Part shown: positions 1 to 7,423 of the stretch, piece after piece
Position numbering within the stretch: the stretch's first letter is position 1
Layout of the letters: the number at the start of each line of letters is the position of its first letter
NCBI GenBank assembly: GCA_028673005.1
Contig: CM054118.1
Location: 9,562,082 to 9,626,081 of the forward strand
Direction: 5' to 3'
Length of the DNA stretch: 64,000 bases
Source: Tanypteryx hageni
Lineage: Eukaryota > Arthropoda > Insecta > Odonata > Petaluridae
Made by a program: the position numbers and the translations under genes
The notes under the pieces: generated by a model
Told to the model about the DNA's origin: nothing
Database searches by the model: none
Seen by the model: only the letters and a program-made list of their open reading frames with translations

Positions 1-49
1 TATTGACATCTTCCGCTCCCTCTCCTTACCAGGTTTAAACCTTTGTTAA
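1..49 (+). pseudogene. Last codons of a PLE-derived frame from the preceding unit
   Basis: The frame in phase with position 2 ends in LPGLNLC and a TAA at 47-49. LPGLN resembles the extreme C-terminus of many Penelope-like proteins. It continues the frame that ends each unit, showing that another copy lies upstream of the window. Confidence 0.55.
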
Positions 50-260
50 CACCCCCACTCCAATCACCCCTCTTTCCTTTCCCCTTCTCCCTCTTTTCCC
101 GAACCCCTACCTCCAGTGTTATGCTTACTTTTAGTAACTGAAGAAGGGCATGTGGGGCCCAAAAGCTTCCAATTACTAGCCTTCCTCTATCGCTGTGGAC
201 GTCTACAACCATATGGTAAGTGTTCACTGGCTCCTTCCTATCCCTCTCAACCTCTCATTG

Positions 261-262
<2 letters not shown>
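50..262 (+). other. PLE 3' region, pyrimidine-rich, with a possible ribozyme-like relic
   Basis: This non-coding stretch follows the PLE stop and is C/T-rich to about 110. An open frame from 119 into the microsatellite encodes VTEEGHVGPKSF, resembling the short segment often found at the 3' end of GIY-YIG-encoding PLEs. It probably represents the element's 3' region rather than a separate gene. The same stretch is repeated after each unit start. Units 4 to 7 carry one substitution at offset 84 and unit 5 a second at 21531. Confidence 0.45.
138..166 (+). ncRNA. Hammerhead-ribozyme-like core relic (speculative)
   Basis: CTGAAGA at 138-144 fits the hammerhead CUGANGA box. It is followed after one base by a four-pair stem GGGC (146-149) with GCCC (157-160), then AAAA where a functional core has GAAA. 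Penelope-like elements are known to carry hammerhead motifs, and the location in a PLE 3' region fits. The extra A at 145 and the missing essential G after the stem argue against activity; stems I and III were not established. It may only be the conserved PLE 3' motif. The same bases lie 135 nt after every unit start. Confidence 0.22.

Positions 263-346
<84 letters not shown>
263..346 (+). repeat. Microsatellite (TA)35(CA)7, unit 1
   Basis: A perfect TA run at 263-332 passes directly into a CA run at 333-346, immediately before the terminal sequence of the mariner-like element. It is the only length-variable part of the repeat unit. Confidence 0.98.
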
Positions 347-347
<1 letters not shown>

Positions 348-474
348 GGTGATTCATGAAGATATAGCATAACTTCAGGAGCTGATTTCTGAGGTCATTG
401 TGAATACAAAATTTCATCTGAACAAGGGTCCAAATCTGAATAATTACAGAGATATGGCTGTTTAAATCTAAGAA
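345..474 (-). mobile_element. Terminal sequence of the mariner-like element (transposase 3' side)
   Basis: The segment beginning CAGGGTGATTCATGAAG directly after the microsatellite resembles the terminal inverted repeat and subterminal DNA of a mariner-like transposon family common in insects. It lies beyond the 3' end of the transposase relic on the minus strand, where an element end is expected. The partner inverted repeat is not found in the unit, so the element is 5'-truncated, ending near 1310. Mariner/Tc1 elements insert at TA, which fits the abutting TA tract. It recurs just after every microsatellite. Confidence 0.6.
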
Positions 475-618
475 AAAGACCAATTATGAGTGATATTGAA
501 TAAAAATAATAACAATACTTACAAATACATAGACATAACTGATCATGTGTTGATTTATTTATTTATTTTTATTTAGGAAAGTTAAAGTCTGTGTTTACAG
601 ATACGTACGCACATATGT
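475..618. other. Non-coding 3' flank of the transposase relic
   Basis: AT-rich sequence between the element terminus and the transposase stop, including a run of ATTT repeats near 553-575. Nothing coding was recognised. Confidence 0.5.
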
Positions 619-1290
619 TTAGAGTAGATTCTCAAAAACACCACCTTCGACTTCAATGCATTTTGCTGCCCCTGCTTGAATTGCATGCACTGCTCGCCTT
701 AGCTCATCATGGCTGTCTTTTATGCGAGCTGCAGCATTCAATATGCGATCAAGTAATGCATCCCATGTTTGCACTTTTGTGTGGTATACAAGATCTATCA
801 TCCACCCCCACAGGCAAAATTCTAAAGGGTTTAGGTCCGGTGGCCAATTTTGTGGACCACTGCGACTGATCCATCGCCCAGGGAACCAGTGATTGAGGTA
901 AGTAACCACTGCATGGGAAAAATTAGGAGGTCCATCAGGTTGGAAGTGCATTTGACATCGTGTAGCCAAAGGTACATCTTCTAACAGTTGCGGCAATTCG
1001 TTTTGCAGAAATTGTAGATAGACCTGTCTAGTAAGACGACTCTCAAAAATAAATGGACCAATCAACTGATCATAGAGGATTCCACATTACACATTAACAC
1101 TGAATCTGTGTTGAAAACTACTCTCCACATTGGCATGGGGATTAATTTCTGACCAAACATGGGAATTGTGTGCGTTGTTGACACCATCTCGGGTGAATTG
1201 AGCTTCATCACTGAACAGGATGTAACGATGCAAAGATACAGAGCCGGCCACAAGCATGTGCGAGCAGTGCTGTTGCATTGGGCCCCGCAC
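619..1290 (-). pseudogene. Mariner/Tc1-type DDE transposase fragment, nonsense-mutated
   Basis: In life this family cuts and pastes its own element using a DDE/D RNase-H-fold catalytic domain. Reading the minus strand from 1290 to 619 gives one frame of about 224 codons, interrupted by a single TAA at 1089-1087 where the family has Trp in a VNVWCGI-like motif. Catalytic landmarks remain: LFSDEAQF (first Asp, codon near 1209), FQPDGPP (second, near 936) and WPPDLNPLEFCLWG (third, near 837). The block before the third Asp lacks about three residues expected between WPP and DLNPL. The N-terminal DNA-binding region is missing. An in-frame TGA lies at 1293-1291, and a different frame just upstream may carry a few more family residues. 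GTG at 1290 is only the first open codon, not a real start. The relic faces the zf-TTF fragment head to head. Confidence 0.85.
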
Positions 1291-1317
1291 TCAGCTGGGA
1301 CAGATCATGCCGGTACC

Positions 1318-2087
1318 TTAGCGGCAACAGAAAACGAAAGAAAAATGCGAGAAAAAAAGAAGTCGCAAAATTAAAAAATGCTATGTTAAAATATATTATG
1401 ACAACAACCTCGAAGATAGGAACCATTGTAAAGGTATCGAAGGATGGAGAAGAAGAAAACAATGAAAATGAAGAAAAAATCGAGAACAACCGAACAAGAT
1501 CTAAAAGTACAACCATCAAAAACAGGCGAAGATGAAGCTACTGCAGTCGATGTTGATGTAAATATCGAGGATACTTCAGATCAAAATCTGGCGGAAAAAC
1601 ACAAAGAGAAATCTACAATCGAGGGTACAGGAAAACAAGTTCAACAATGAACTTCATTACTGATAATAGTCCAACAACAACAAGAATCCAATAAAAATTT
1701 TAATGTTGAAGATCAAGCAACCTGGCCAAAAAATTTAACCGATGGAATGAGAACATTAATAATTAAAAATGGTCCCATTCAAGTAAAATCTAAGAATTTT
1801 CTCAGAGACACCCATGGAAGATACTGTTCCAACTATTATTATAATAAGAAATTGCCGAATGGGGAAAATCAGCAAAGAAGATGGTTGACATATTGGAGTA
1901 GTACGAATAGTGTATGGTGTTTGCTTGTAAACTGTTCTCAAATTCAGAATCCGCCTTATGCAATCAGGGTTTCACAGATTGGCTCCATTTAAGTACAAGA
2001 ATTCCTGAACATGTTAGAACATCGCCTCATAGACGTGGGGCCCTGGACGACTGCCCACCCAGCCCACCCCCCTTCAGGCGGCTCTGA
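1318..2087 (+). pseudogene. hAT/ZMYM-like zf-TTF N-terminal fragment, frameshifted
   Basis: A very basic start (SGNRKRKKNARKKEVAKLK, about 1317-1375) is followed by an acidic, low-complexity linker and then a block around 1700-2030 resembling the TTF-type zinc-finger region of hAT transposases and ZMYM-like domesticated proteins. Recognisable pieces are QATWPKNLTDG, IIKNGPIQV, GRYCSNYYYNKKLPNGE and RRWLTYWSSTNSVWC. After a frameshift near 1915-1920 come CKLFSNSES, GFTDWLHLSTRIPEH and RTSPH. Other breaks are a frame change between about 1440 and 1535 and a TGA at 1648-1650. The RNase-H catalytic core and hAT dimerisation region are absent. The open frame ends at 2085-2087. Original function would be DNA binding by a transposase; nothing here could make it now. 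Family assignment rests on motif pattern alone. Confidence 0.68.
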
Positions 2088-2320
2088 GCCAGATACACTT
2101 GAGATTTTATTCAGACTTCTTTCGGACATTCATTTTGACCCATGTTATTTTGTGATGATCGTAAAAACCTCAATTCTGCTTATTGTTTCTCTTAGCTATT
2201 CATCTGGTTCAACATAAAGGTTTAGGAAAGAAAGGCAATGTAGACAATGGAGAAATACTTGAGAAAAGAAATGGTTGAAGCGCTTGTTTCCTCATGTGTG
2301 AGAGTATGGATGACTCGAGA

Positions 2321-2382
2321 TGGATATACCGTAAACGTTACGTGATGTTTCTGGTATATCCACCGTGATGTCATCACGTAAC
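2321..2382. repeat. Interleaved perfect inverted repeats
   Basis: Arm pair A is 10 bp: TGGATATACC (2321-2330) with its reverse complement at 2353-2362. Arm pair B is 11 bp: GTTACGTGATG (2337-2347) with CATCACGTAAC (2372-2382). One arm of B lies inside loop A, so the pairs interlock. A second copy of CGTGATG at 2364-2370 can pair instead with CATCACG at 2372-2378, giving a competing hairpin with a one-base centre. Both pairs are unchanged in every unit. Confidence 0.6.
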
Positions 2383-2594
2383 CACTTAACCTAAGCGAAA
2401 GATGTGAGTTCATTAGGCATCTGCTGTATCGCTAGTAAATCAAAGCATAAAAACATAACGTCAAATACAGAGAGCATGGAAGGAAATAGTACGTCTCTTA
2501 TGATCTGATCCTCAGTCCCAAAAGGAACGTCGGTCTCTATGGAAGTGTAGAAAGAAGATTTGCTGAGACTATTTCCTTGTTTTATTATTTGGTG

Positions 2595-2630
2595 TATAAA
2601 TATAAGAGCGAAACCGCAAGTTGCAAAAGA
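2595..2630 (+). promoter_or_regulatory. Possible TATA-type core promoter
   Basis: TATAAATA at 2595-2602 lies in otherwise non-coding DNA, with a possible start about 25-30 bp downstream. A donor-like G|GTTAGT at 2751-2757 and an acceptor-like CTGCAG ending at 2963 could delimit an intron leading into the ZMYM-like piece at 2927-3088. This is motif matching in AT-rich DNA and may be chance. Confidence 0.18.
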
Positions 2631-2926
2631 TAGTGTAGGATTATAATGTGGTTTTTGAGTGAGGGGTGATCCTGTTCATCCAGCAACAGCAGAGATAATA
2701 TTGTTTCTTCAAATCAACAAGTTGTTGGCTGCAGGAAGGAAATCTATTTTGGTTAGTAAATAATAACATAATTTATCGTGTTGTTTCTTGATGTTTGCTA
2801 AAAGCTTATGCAGTGACTTGTATGTTGAGTGAAATGTCTTTGATTTTTAATTAAAATATAAATTTTTGTGGCCATTATTTTTATGATTTTTAAGTGGAGC
2901 TCTAAAACAAATTAAATTATTTTTGA

Positions 2927-3088
2927 TTTGAGTTTGATACTAGTGTTGCATCAACATCTGCAGAAGTGGTTGCCATTGGTGAAGAACCTAGTGCATTCAC
3001 CAATTATAGTGATCCTAGTGAGTGGATTTTTCTTTTGATTCATAATCAATTGAATGATATTGTTAAAAAAATTCTAATCGCATCTTAA
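2927..3088 (+). pseudogene. Short possible second ZMYM/hAT-like fragment
   Basis: An open stretch of 53 codons without an ATG contains NYSDPSEW (about 3001-3024) and NQLNDIVKK (about 3046-3072), ending at TAA 3086-3088. The pattern Ser-Asp-Pro-x-x-Trp followed by a short helix resembles the segment just before the TTF finger in ZMYM-like/hAT proteins, where the fragment at 1318-2087 has QATWP and IIKNGPIQ. If right, the unit holds parts of two such elements or a rearranged one. The similarity is short. Confidence 0.33.
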
Positions 3089-3113
3089 GAGAAAATTATA
3101 GCTTTCTTCTTTT

Positions 3114-3180
3114 CCTGGTTTTGAACCCTAGACTACTGTGTGGTAGGTCAGCGCTCTAACCACTAGATCACTGCTACCCC
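3114..3180 (-). ncRNA. tRNA-derived segment (SINE head or tRNA relic)
   Basis: Read on the minus strand it begins GGGGTAGCAGTGATCTAGTG, with an A-box-like TGATCTAGTGG (3170-3160) one base from consensus, and a B-box position at 3127-3117. Most units have a perfect GGTTCGAAACC there; units 1 and 3 have GGTTCAAAACC. The anticodon arm does not fold into a proper five-pair stem, so a functional tRNA is unlikely; a tRNA-derived SINE promoter or pseudo-tRNA fits better. No SINE body or tail was recognised. Confidence 0.5.
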
Positions 3181-3500
3181 GACATCAAAAACTCAACCTC
3201 GATAAATAAATAATTAAAAATTTATTTGCATGTTTTCCTAATTAAAATAAAAAATATTTAAATTTTAAGTCGAGGGCCTTGCAAATTCTATTCACCTAGG
3301 GTCCTCGTACTCTCTAAGTCTGCCTCTGGGTATGTATTTTGTAACAAAATTAATCCTTTGCACCTCCCAAGGTGAATTTCTGGTTGTGCCTCTGGTACCA
3401 TACACCCAAAAGTTTTTTTGATTTAATTTTCAGTTTCTCTATCATATCCTTCCTTTTTGATCCTTAAAAAATATTTTTGGAATGATAGGAATAATTTATC
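3181..3500. other. AT-rich non-coding stretch with a weak internal duplication
   Basis: TAAATA/ATTTA-rich DNA with no coding signal. TGCCTCTGG occurs at 3321-3329 and 3387-3395, each preceded 26-28 bp upstream by CACCT (3293 and 3361), suggesting an old imperfect duplication of about 66-68 bp. Confidence 0.45.
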
Positions 3501-4721
3501 AGTCAATTAAGTTCTTTCATTGTAATTGCTGAACCACTAACCTCAATTATTAACCAATCACTGAGTGATGGCATCTATCCTGAGCCTCTAAAATTAGCCA
3601 AAATTATCCCAATCTTCAAAAAGGGTTCACGAAATGATCCAGGAAGTTACAGACTTATCCTCAATAGCCAAGGTGCTCGAAATTGTTATGTTCAAACAAA
3701 TTTACCACCACTTTGAATTCTTTGACCTCTTCTCTCCTGCCCAATATGCATTCAGAGTTAGAAAGTCGACGACTAGTGCTGTAGAATCTCTTGTGACAAC
3801 CATTCCAACTGCTTTTGAAAACAAGGAATATGCCAGTGTGACTCTTTGCGATCTTTCCAAAGCATTTGACTGTGTATCTCATGATATACTGCTACTTAAA
3901 CTACATTATTATGGGATTAGAGGTAATGCACTCAAAATCATTGAGTCCTACCTCTTGAACCGATGTCAACTAGTCTATGTCAATGGCCAGCAATCTGAAA
4001 TTTCCATGATTTAGTATGGGTTTCCTCAAGGCCCCGTTCTTGGGCCCCTTTTCTTTATCATAATGATCAATGACTTGGTATCTAGTGTTTCTGGAAAGTT
4101 CGTACTCTTCGCAGATGATACCACATTTGTTAACTGTTTCTGGCCATGCTGTTGCTATATCTATATCATCTTCAACCCTGACAGTTGCCAAGTCTTGGTT
4201 TGATGCTAATGAACTCTTTATAAATGTTGACAAGACTCAGAATATAATATTCTCTCTAAAGCATATCCCTAATATCCACATTTCTAATGATCCTGTGAAA
4301 CTATTAGGTTTCGTACTTTACCCAAAATTATCTTGGGATAATGAAACTGCCTCGAGTGCTCTTTATGATAAGAAAGCTGAAATCATGTGTATCTAGATCC
4401 TATATTAGATGTGTGTACTTTGCATTTTTTCATTGTCACATTAACTATGGTATTTGTTTATGGGAAAATGCCTCAGCTGTAAATAAAGTCTTTCTGCTGC
4501 AAAAGAAAGCAGTACCATTGCTAACTGGTGCATCCTATAGAGAGCACTGTGGGCCTCTATTTGGTCGTACAGGTATCATGACTCTATATGGCTGTTATAT
4601 TTATGCCAATCTCCGACATGTAAAACAAAATATTGGTAATTTTATAGTAAGGTCTGATGTGCATACCCATAGTACTAGATTTGGTACCAAACTGGATCTT
4701 CCACGAGTGAGACTTACTAAG
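3501..4721 (+). pseudogene. Jockey-type non-LTR reverse transcriptase fragment
   Basis: In life this domain copies element RNA into the genome by target-primed reverse transcription. Visible in order: finger region IAEPLTSIINQSLSDGIYPE and KLAKIIPIFKKGSRND (about 3525-3640); KVLEIVMFKQIYHHF; FSPAQYAFR; motif A LCDLSKAFDCVSHDILL (about 3845-3895); motif [14 protein letters not shown] (about 4018-4056); catalytic FADDTTFV (about 4108-4131); thumb [15 protein letters not shown]; and C-terminal HCHINYGICLWENAS and LLQKKA. Breaks are a small deletion/frameshift near 3654, an in-frame TAG at 4012-4014, and frameshifts near 4135 and 4364. The N-terminal endonuclease and any gag-like ORF are missing. 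It fuses in frame to a PLE-derived region near 4722. It cannot encode an active enzyme. Confidence 0.88.
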
Positions 4722-5407
4722 GCAAGACGTAAGGCTTTCCTTGATCGAGGATACCCTGCCGACTTAGTCCACACCATCTCCACCCCCTCCAGACACCCAC
4801 CCATCTTGAACTCACCCACGAAGACAGAAGTTCCTCTGACTCTCACTACAACCTTTCACCCGGGGCTGCACGAAGCCCTAAATAGCATCCCCGCGGCCGC
4901 CCATCCAATTCTCCTCAACATACCCACAACTATGCTACTCTTCCCTAAACCCCTATGATATCCTTCTGCCGACCTAGGAATCTTGGCGACCTGCTATGGC
5001 GCAAGGAACTCCCCACCAGTCCTCCCCTTGTAACAGACCACTTTGTCTCACTTGCCCCATCTTAGATACTTCTTCCTCATTTACCAACCCTGTTACCCAA
5101 ATCTCCTATCCAATCTTATCCTGCAGCACGTGTACCTCCAAAAACGTAATATATCTTCTTATCTGTACTCACAACCACACCCATTAATATCTGCATGAAC
5201 GGCCATCAGAATAGCATCTCTCTTAGGCACCCCCTTCCGGTGGCCGACCATGCGTTAACCTACTCCCTTCCCTTCAATAGCGGCTTCACAGTAAAAACCA
5301 TTCGTGCTCTTCCAAGTAGTTTTCGCGCACCATAACCCTGTCAATGGTAACTTGCCCATATTGACATCTTCCGCTCCCTCTCCTTACCAGGTTTAAACCT
5401 TTGTTAA
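4722..5407 (+). pseudogene. Penelope-like element C-terminus with broken GIY-YIG domain
   Basis: PLE proteins join a reverse transcriptase to a GIY-YIG endonuclease that nicks target DNA. Here only the part from the RT end onward remains: KAFLDRGYPADLV, VPLTLTTTFHPGL, FCRPRNLGDLLWRK (4964 onward), PCNRPLCLTCPIL and CSTCTSKNVIYLLIC, which contains the first GIY-YIG strand. The next catalytic segment (YVG/YIG-like) is missing across a deletion/frameshift near 5168; the frame resumes with LTTTPINICMNGH, where the catalytic Arg position appears to be Cys, then LPVADHALT and VKTIRALPS. Frame changes fall near 4950, 5025 and 5168, with stops at 5333-5335 and 5348-5350. The frame crosses the arbitrary unit boundary and ends with LPGLNLC at 5405-5407. 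The PLE RT palm itself is absent. Confidence 0.75.
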
Positions 5408-5618
5408 CACCCCCACTCCAATCACCCCTCTTTCCTTTCCCCTTCTCCCTCTTTTCCCGAACCCCTACCTCCAGTGTTATGCTTACTTTTAGTAACTGAA
5501 GAAGGGCATGTGGGGCCCAAAAGCTTCCAATTACTAGCCTTCCTCTATCGCTGTGGACGTCTACAACCATATGGTAAGTGTTCACTGGCTCCTTCCTATC
5601 CCTCTCAACCTCTCATTG

Positions 5619-5620
<2 letters not shown>

Positions 5621-5682
<62 letters not shown>
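5621..5682 (+). repeat. Microsatellite (TA)22(CA)9, unit 2
   Basis: TA run 5621-5664, CA run 5665-5682. CA is two repeats longer than the common seven. Confidence 0.98.
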
Positions 5683-5954
5683 GGGTGATTCATGAAGATA
5701 TAGCATAACTTCAGGAGCTGATTTCTGAGGTCATTGTGAATACAAAATTTCATCTGAACAAGGGTCCAAATCTGAATAATTACAGAGATATGGCTGTTTA
5801 AATCTAAGAAAAAGACCAATTATGAGTGATATTGAATAAAAATAATAACAATACTTACAAATACATAGACATAACTGATCATGTGTTGATTTATTTATTT
5901 ATTTTTATTTAGGAAAGTTAAAGTCTGTGTTTACAGATACGTACGCACATATGT

Positions 5955-6626
5955 TTAGAGTAGATTCTCAAAAACACCACCTTCGACTTCAATGCATTTT
6001 GCTGCCCCTGCTTGAATTGCATGCACTGCTCGCCTTAGCTCATCATGGCTGTCTTTTATGCGAGCTGCAGCATTCAATATGCGATCAAGTAATGCATCCC
6101 ATGTTTGCACTTTTGTGTGGTATACAAGATCTATCATCCACCCCCACAGGCAAAATTCTAAAGGGTTTAGGTCCGGTGGCCAATTTTGTGGACCACTGCG
6201 ACTGATCCATCGCCCAGGGAACCAGTGATTGAGGTAAGTAACCACTGCATGGGAAAAATTAGGAGGTCCATCAGGTTGGAAGTGCATTTGACATCGTGTA
6301 GCCAAAGGTACATCTTCTAACAGTTGCGGCAATTCGTTTTGCAGAAATTGTAGATAGACCTGTCTAGTAAGACGACTCTCAAAAATAAATGGACCAATCA
6401 ACTGATCATAGAGGATTCCACATTACACATTAACACTGAATCTGTGTTGAAAACTACTCTCCACATTGGCATGGGGATTAATTTCTGACCAAACATGGGA
6501 ATTGTGTGCGTTGTTGACACCATCTCGGGTGAATTGAGCTTCATCACTGAACAGGATGTAACGATGCAAAGATACAGAGCCGGCCACAAGCATGTGCGAG
6601 CAGTGCTGTTGCATTGGGCCCCGCAC
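5955..6626 (-). pseudogene. Mariner/Tc1-type transposase fragment, unit 2
   Basis: Same frame, with the internal TAA at 6425-6423. No difference from the unit 1 copy was noticed. Confidence 0.85.
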
Positions 6627-6653
6627 TCAGCTGGGACAGATCATGCCGGTACC

Positions 6654-7423
6654 TTAGCGGCAACAGAAAACGAAAGAAAAATGCGAGAAAAAAAGAAGTC
6701 GCAAAATTAAAAAATGCTATGTTAAAATATATTATGACAACAACCTCGAAGATAGGAACCATTGTAAAGGTATCGAAGGATGGAGAAGAAGAAAACAATG
6801 AAAATGAAGAAAAAATCGAGAACAACCGAACAAGATCTAAAAGTACAACCATCAAAAACAGGCGAAGATGAAGCTACTGCAGTTGATGTTGATGTAAATA
6901 TCGAGGATACTTCAGATCAAAATCTGGCGGAAAAACACAAAGAGAAATCTACAATCGAGGGTACAGGAAAACAAGTTCAACAATGAACTTCATTACTGAT
7001 AATAGTCCAACAACAACAAGAATCCAATAAAAATTTTAATGTTGAAGATCAAGCAACCTGGCCAAAAAATTTAACCGATGGAATGAGAACATTAATAATT
7101 AAAAATGGTCCCATTCAAGTAAAATCTAAGAATTTTCTCAGAGACACCCATGGAAGATACTGTTCCAACTATTATTATAATAAGAAATTGCCGAATGGGG
7201 AAAATCAGCAAAGAAGATGGTTGACATATTGGAGTAGTACGAATAGTGTATGGTGTTTGCTTGTAAACTGTTCTCAAATTCAGAATCCGCCTTATGCAAT
7301 CAGGGTTTCACAGATTGGCTCCATTTAAGTACAAGAATTCCTGAACATGTTAGAACATCGCCTCATAGACGTGGGGCCCTGGACGACTGCCCACCCAGCC
7401 CACCCCCCTTCAGGCGGCTCTGA
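6654..7423 (+). pseudogene. hAT/ZMYM-like zf-TTF fragment, unit 2
   Basis: Carries the silent T at 6884 (Val codon in AVDVDV) shared with unit 7. Breaks are as in unit 1. Confidence 0.67.

Larger units (their letters stand above)
2088..2926. other. AT-rich non-coding segment with hairpin and promoter-like motif
   Basis: No coding similarity was recognised. The stretch holds the interleaved inverted repeats at 2321-2382, a TATA-like element at 2595-2602 and a splice-donor-like GGTTAGT near 2751. It may be the remainder of the hAT-type element or captured host DNA. Confidence 0.4.
3..5360 (+). repeat. Tandem unit 1 (5358 bp)
   Basis: Microsatellite (TA)35(CA)7, the longest TA tract of the window. 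It shares with unit 3 a C-to-T change at 3122 that removes the CpG of the tRNA-like B box. No private substitution was noticed. Confidence 0.97.

Noticed and set aside
116..352. Open frame containing a long Tyr-Ile repeat (and its reverse-strand partner at 262-483), recurring in most units
   Set aside because: The repeat is translation of the TA/CA microsatellite; its length changes with the tract and its start lies in a PLE 3' region.
591..869. 92-codon plus-strand frame
   Set aside because: Antisense shadow of the transposase C-terminus.
619..1065. 148-codon frame as an intact small transposase gene
   Set aside because: The same frame continues upstream past a TAA with clear family motifs, including the first catalytic Asp, so it is a broken larger protein.
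1208..1519. 103-codon minus-strand frame rich in Phe, Ser and Leu that looks like a membrane protein
   Set aside because: It is the antisense of the Lys/Glu-rich low-complexity start of the zf-TTF fragment and of the transposase relic.
2222..2413. 63-codon minus-strand frame over the interleaved hairpin
   Set aside because: No recognisable motif, and its middle is made of the inverted repeats.
3114..3180. Functional tRNA gene, possibly tRNA-Gly by the loop CTACCAC
   Set aside because: The anticodon stem has almost no pairing and the T stem is mismatched; only the A and B boxes are preserved.
3501..4721. Frameshifts in the RT explained by introns or programmed frameshifting
   Set aside because: There are several unrelated breaks with missing residues plus a nonsense codon, and no slippery-site or consistent splice-site pattern at the breaks.
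4341..4958. 205-codon open frame as a genuine gene
   Set aside because: It begins inside the RT thumb, lacks any start context and crosses two element types. Real homology continues in other frames on both sides.
5286..5585. 99-codon minus-strand frame crossing the unit junction
   Set aside because: Low-complexity antisense of the pyrimidine-rich PLE 3' region; no family resemblance.
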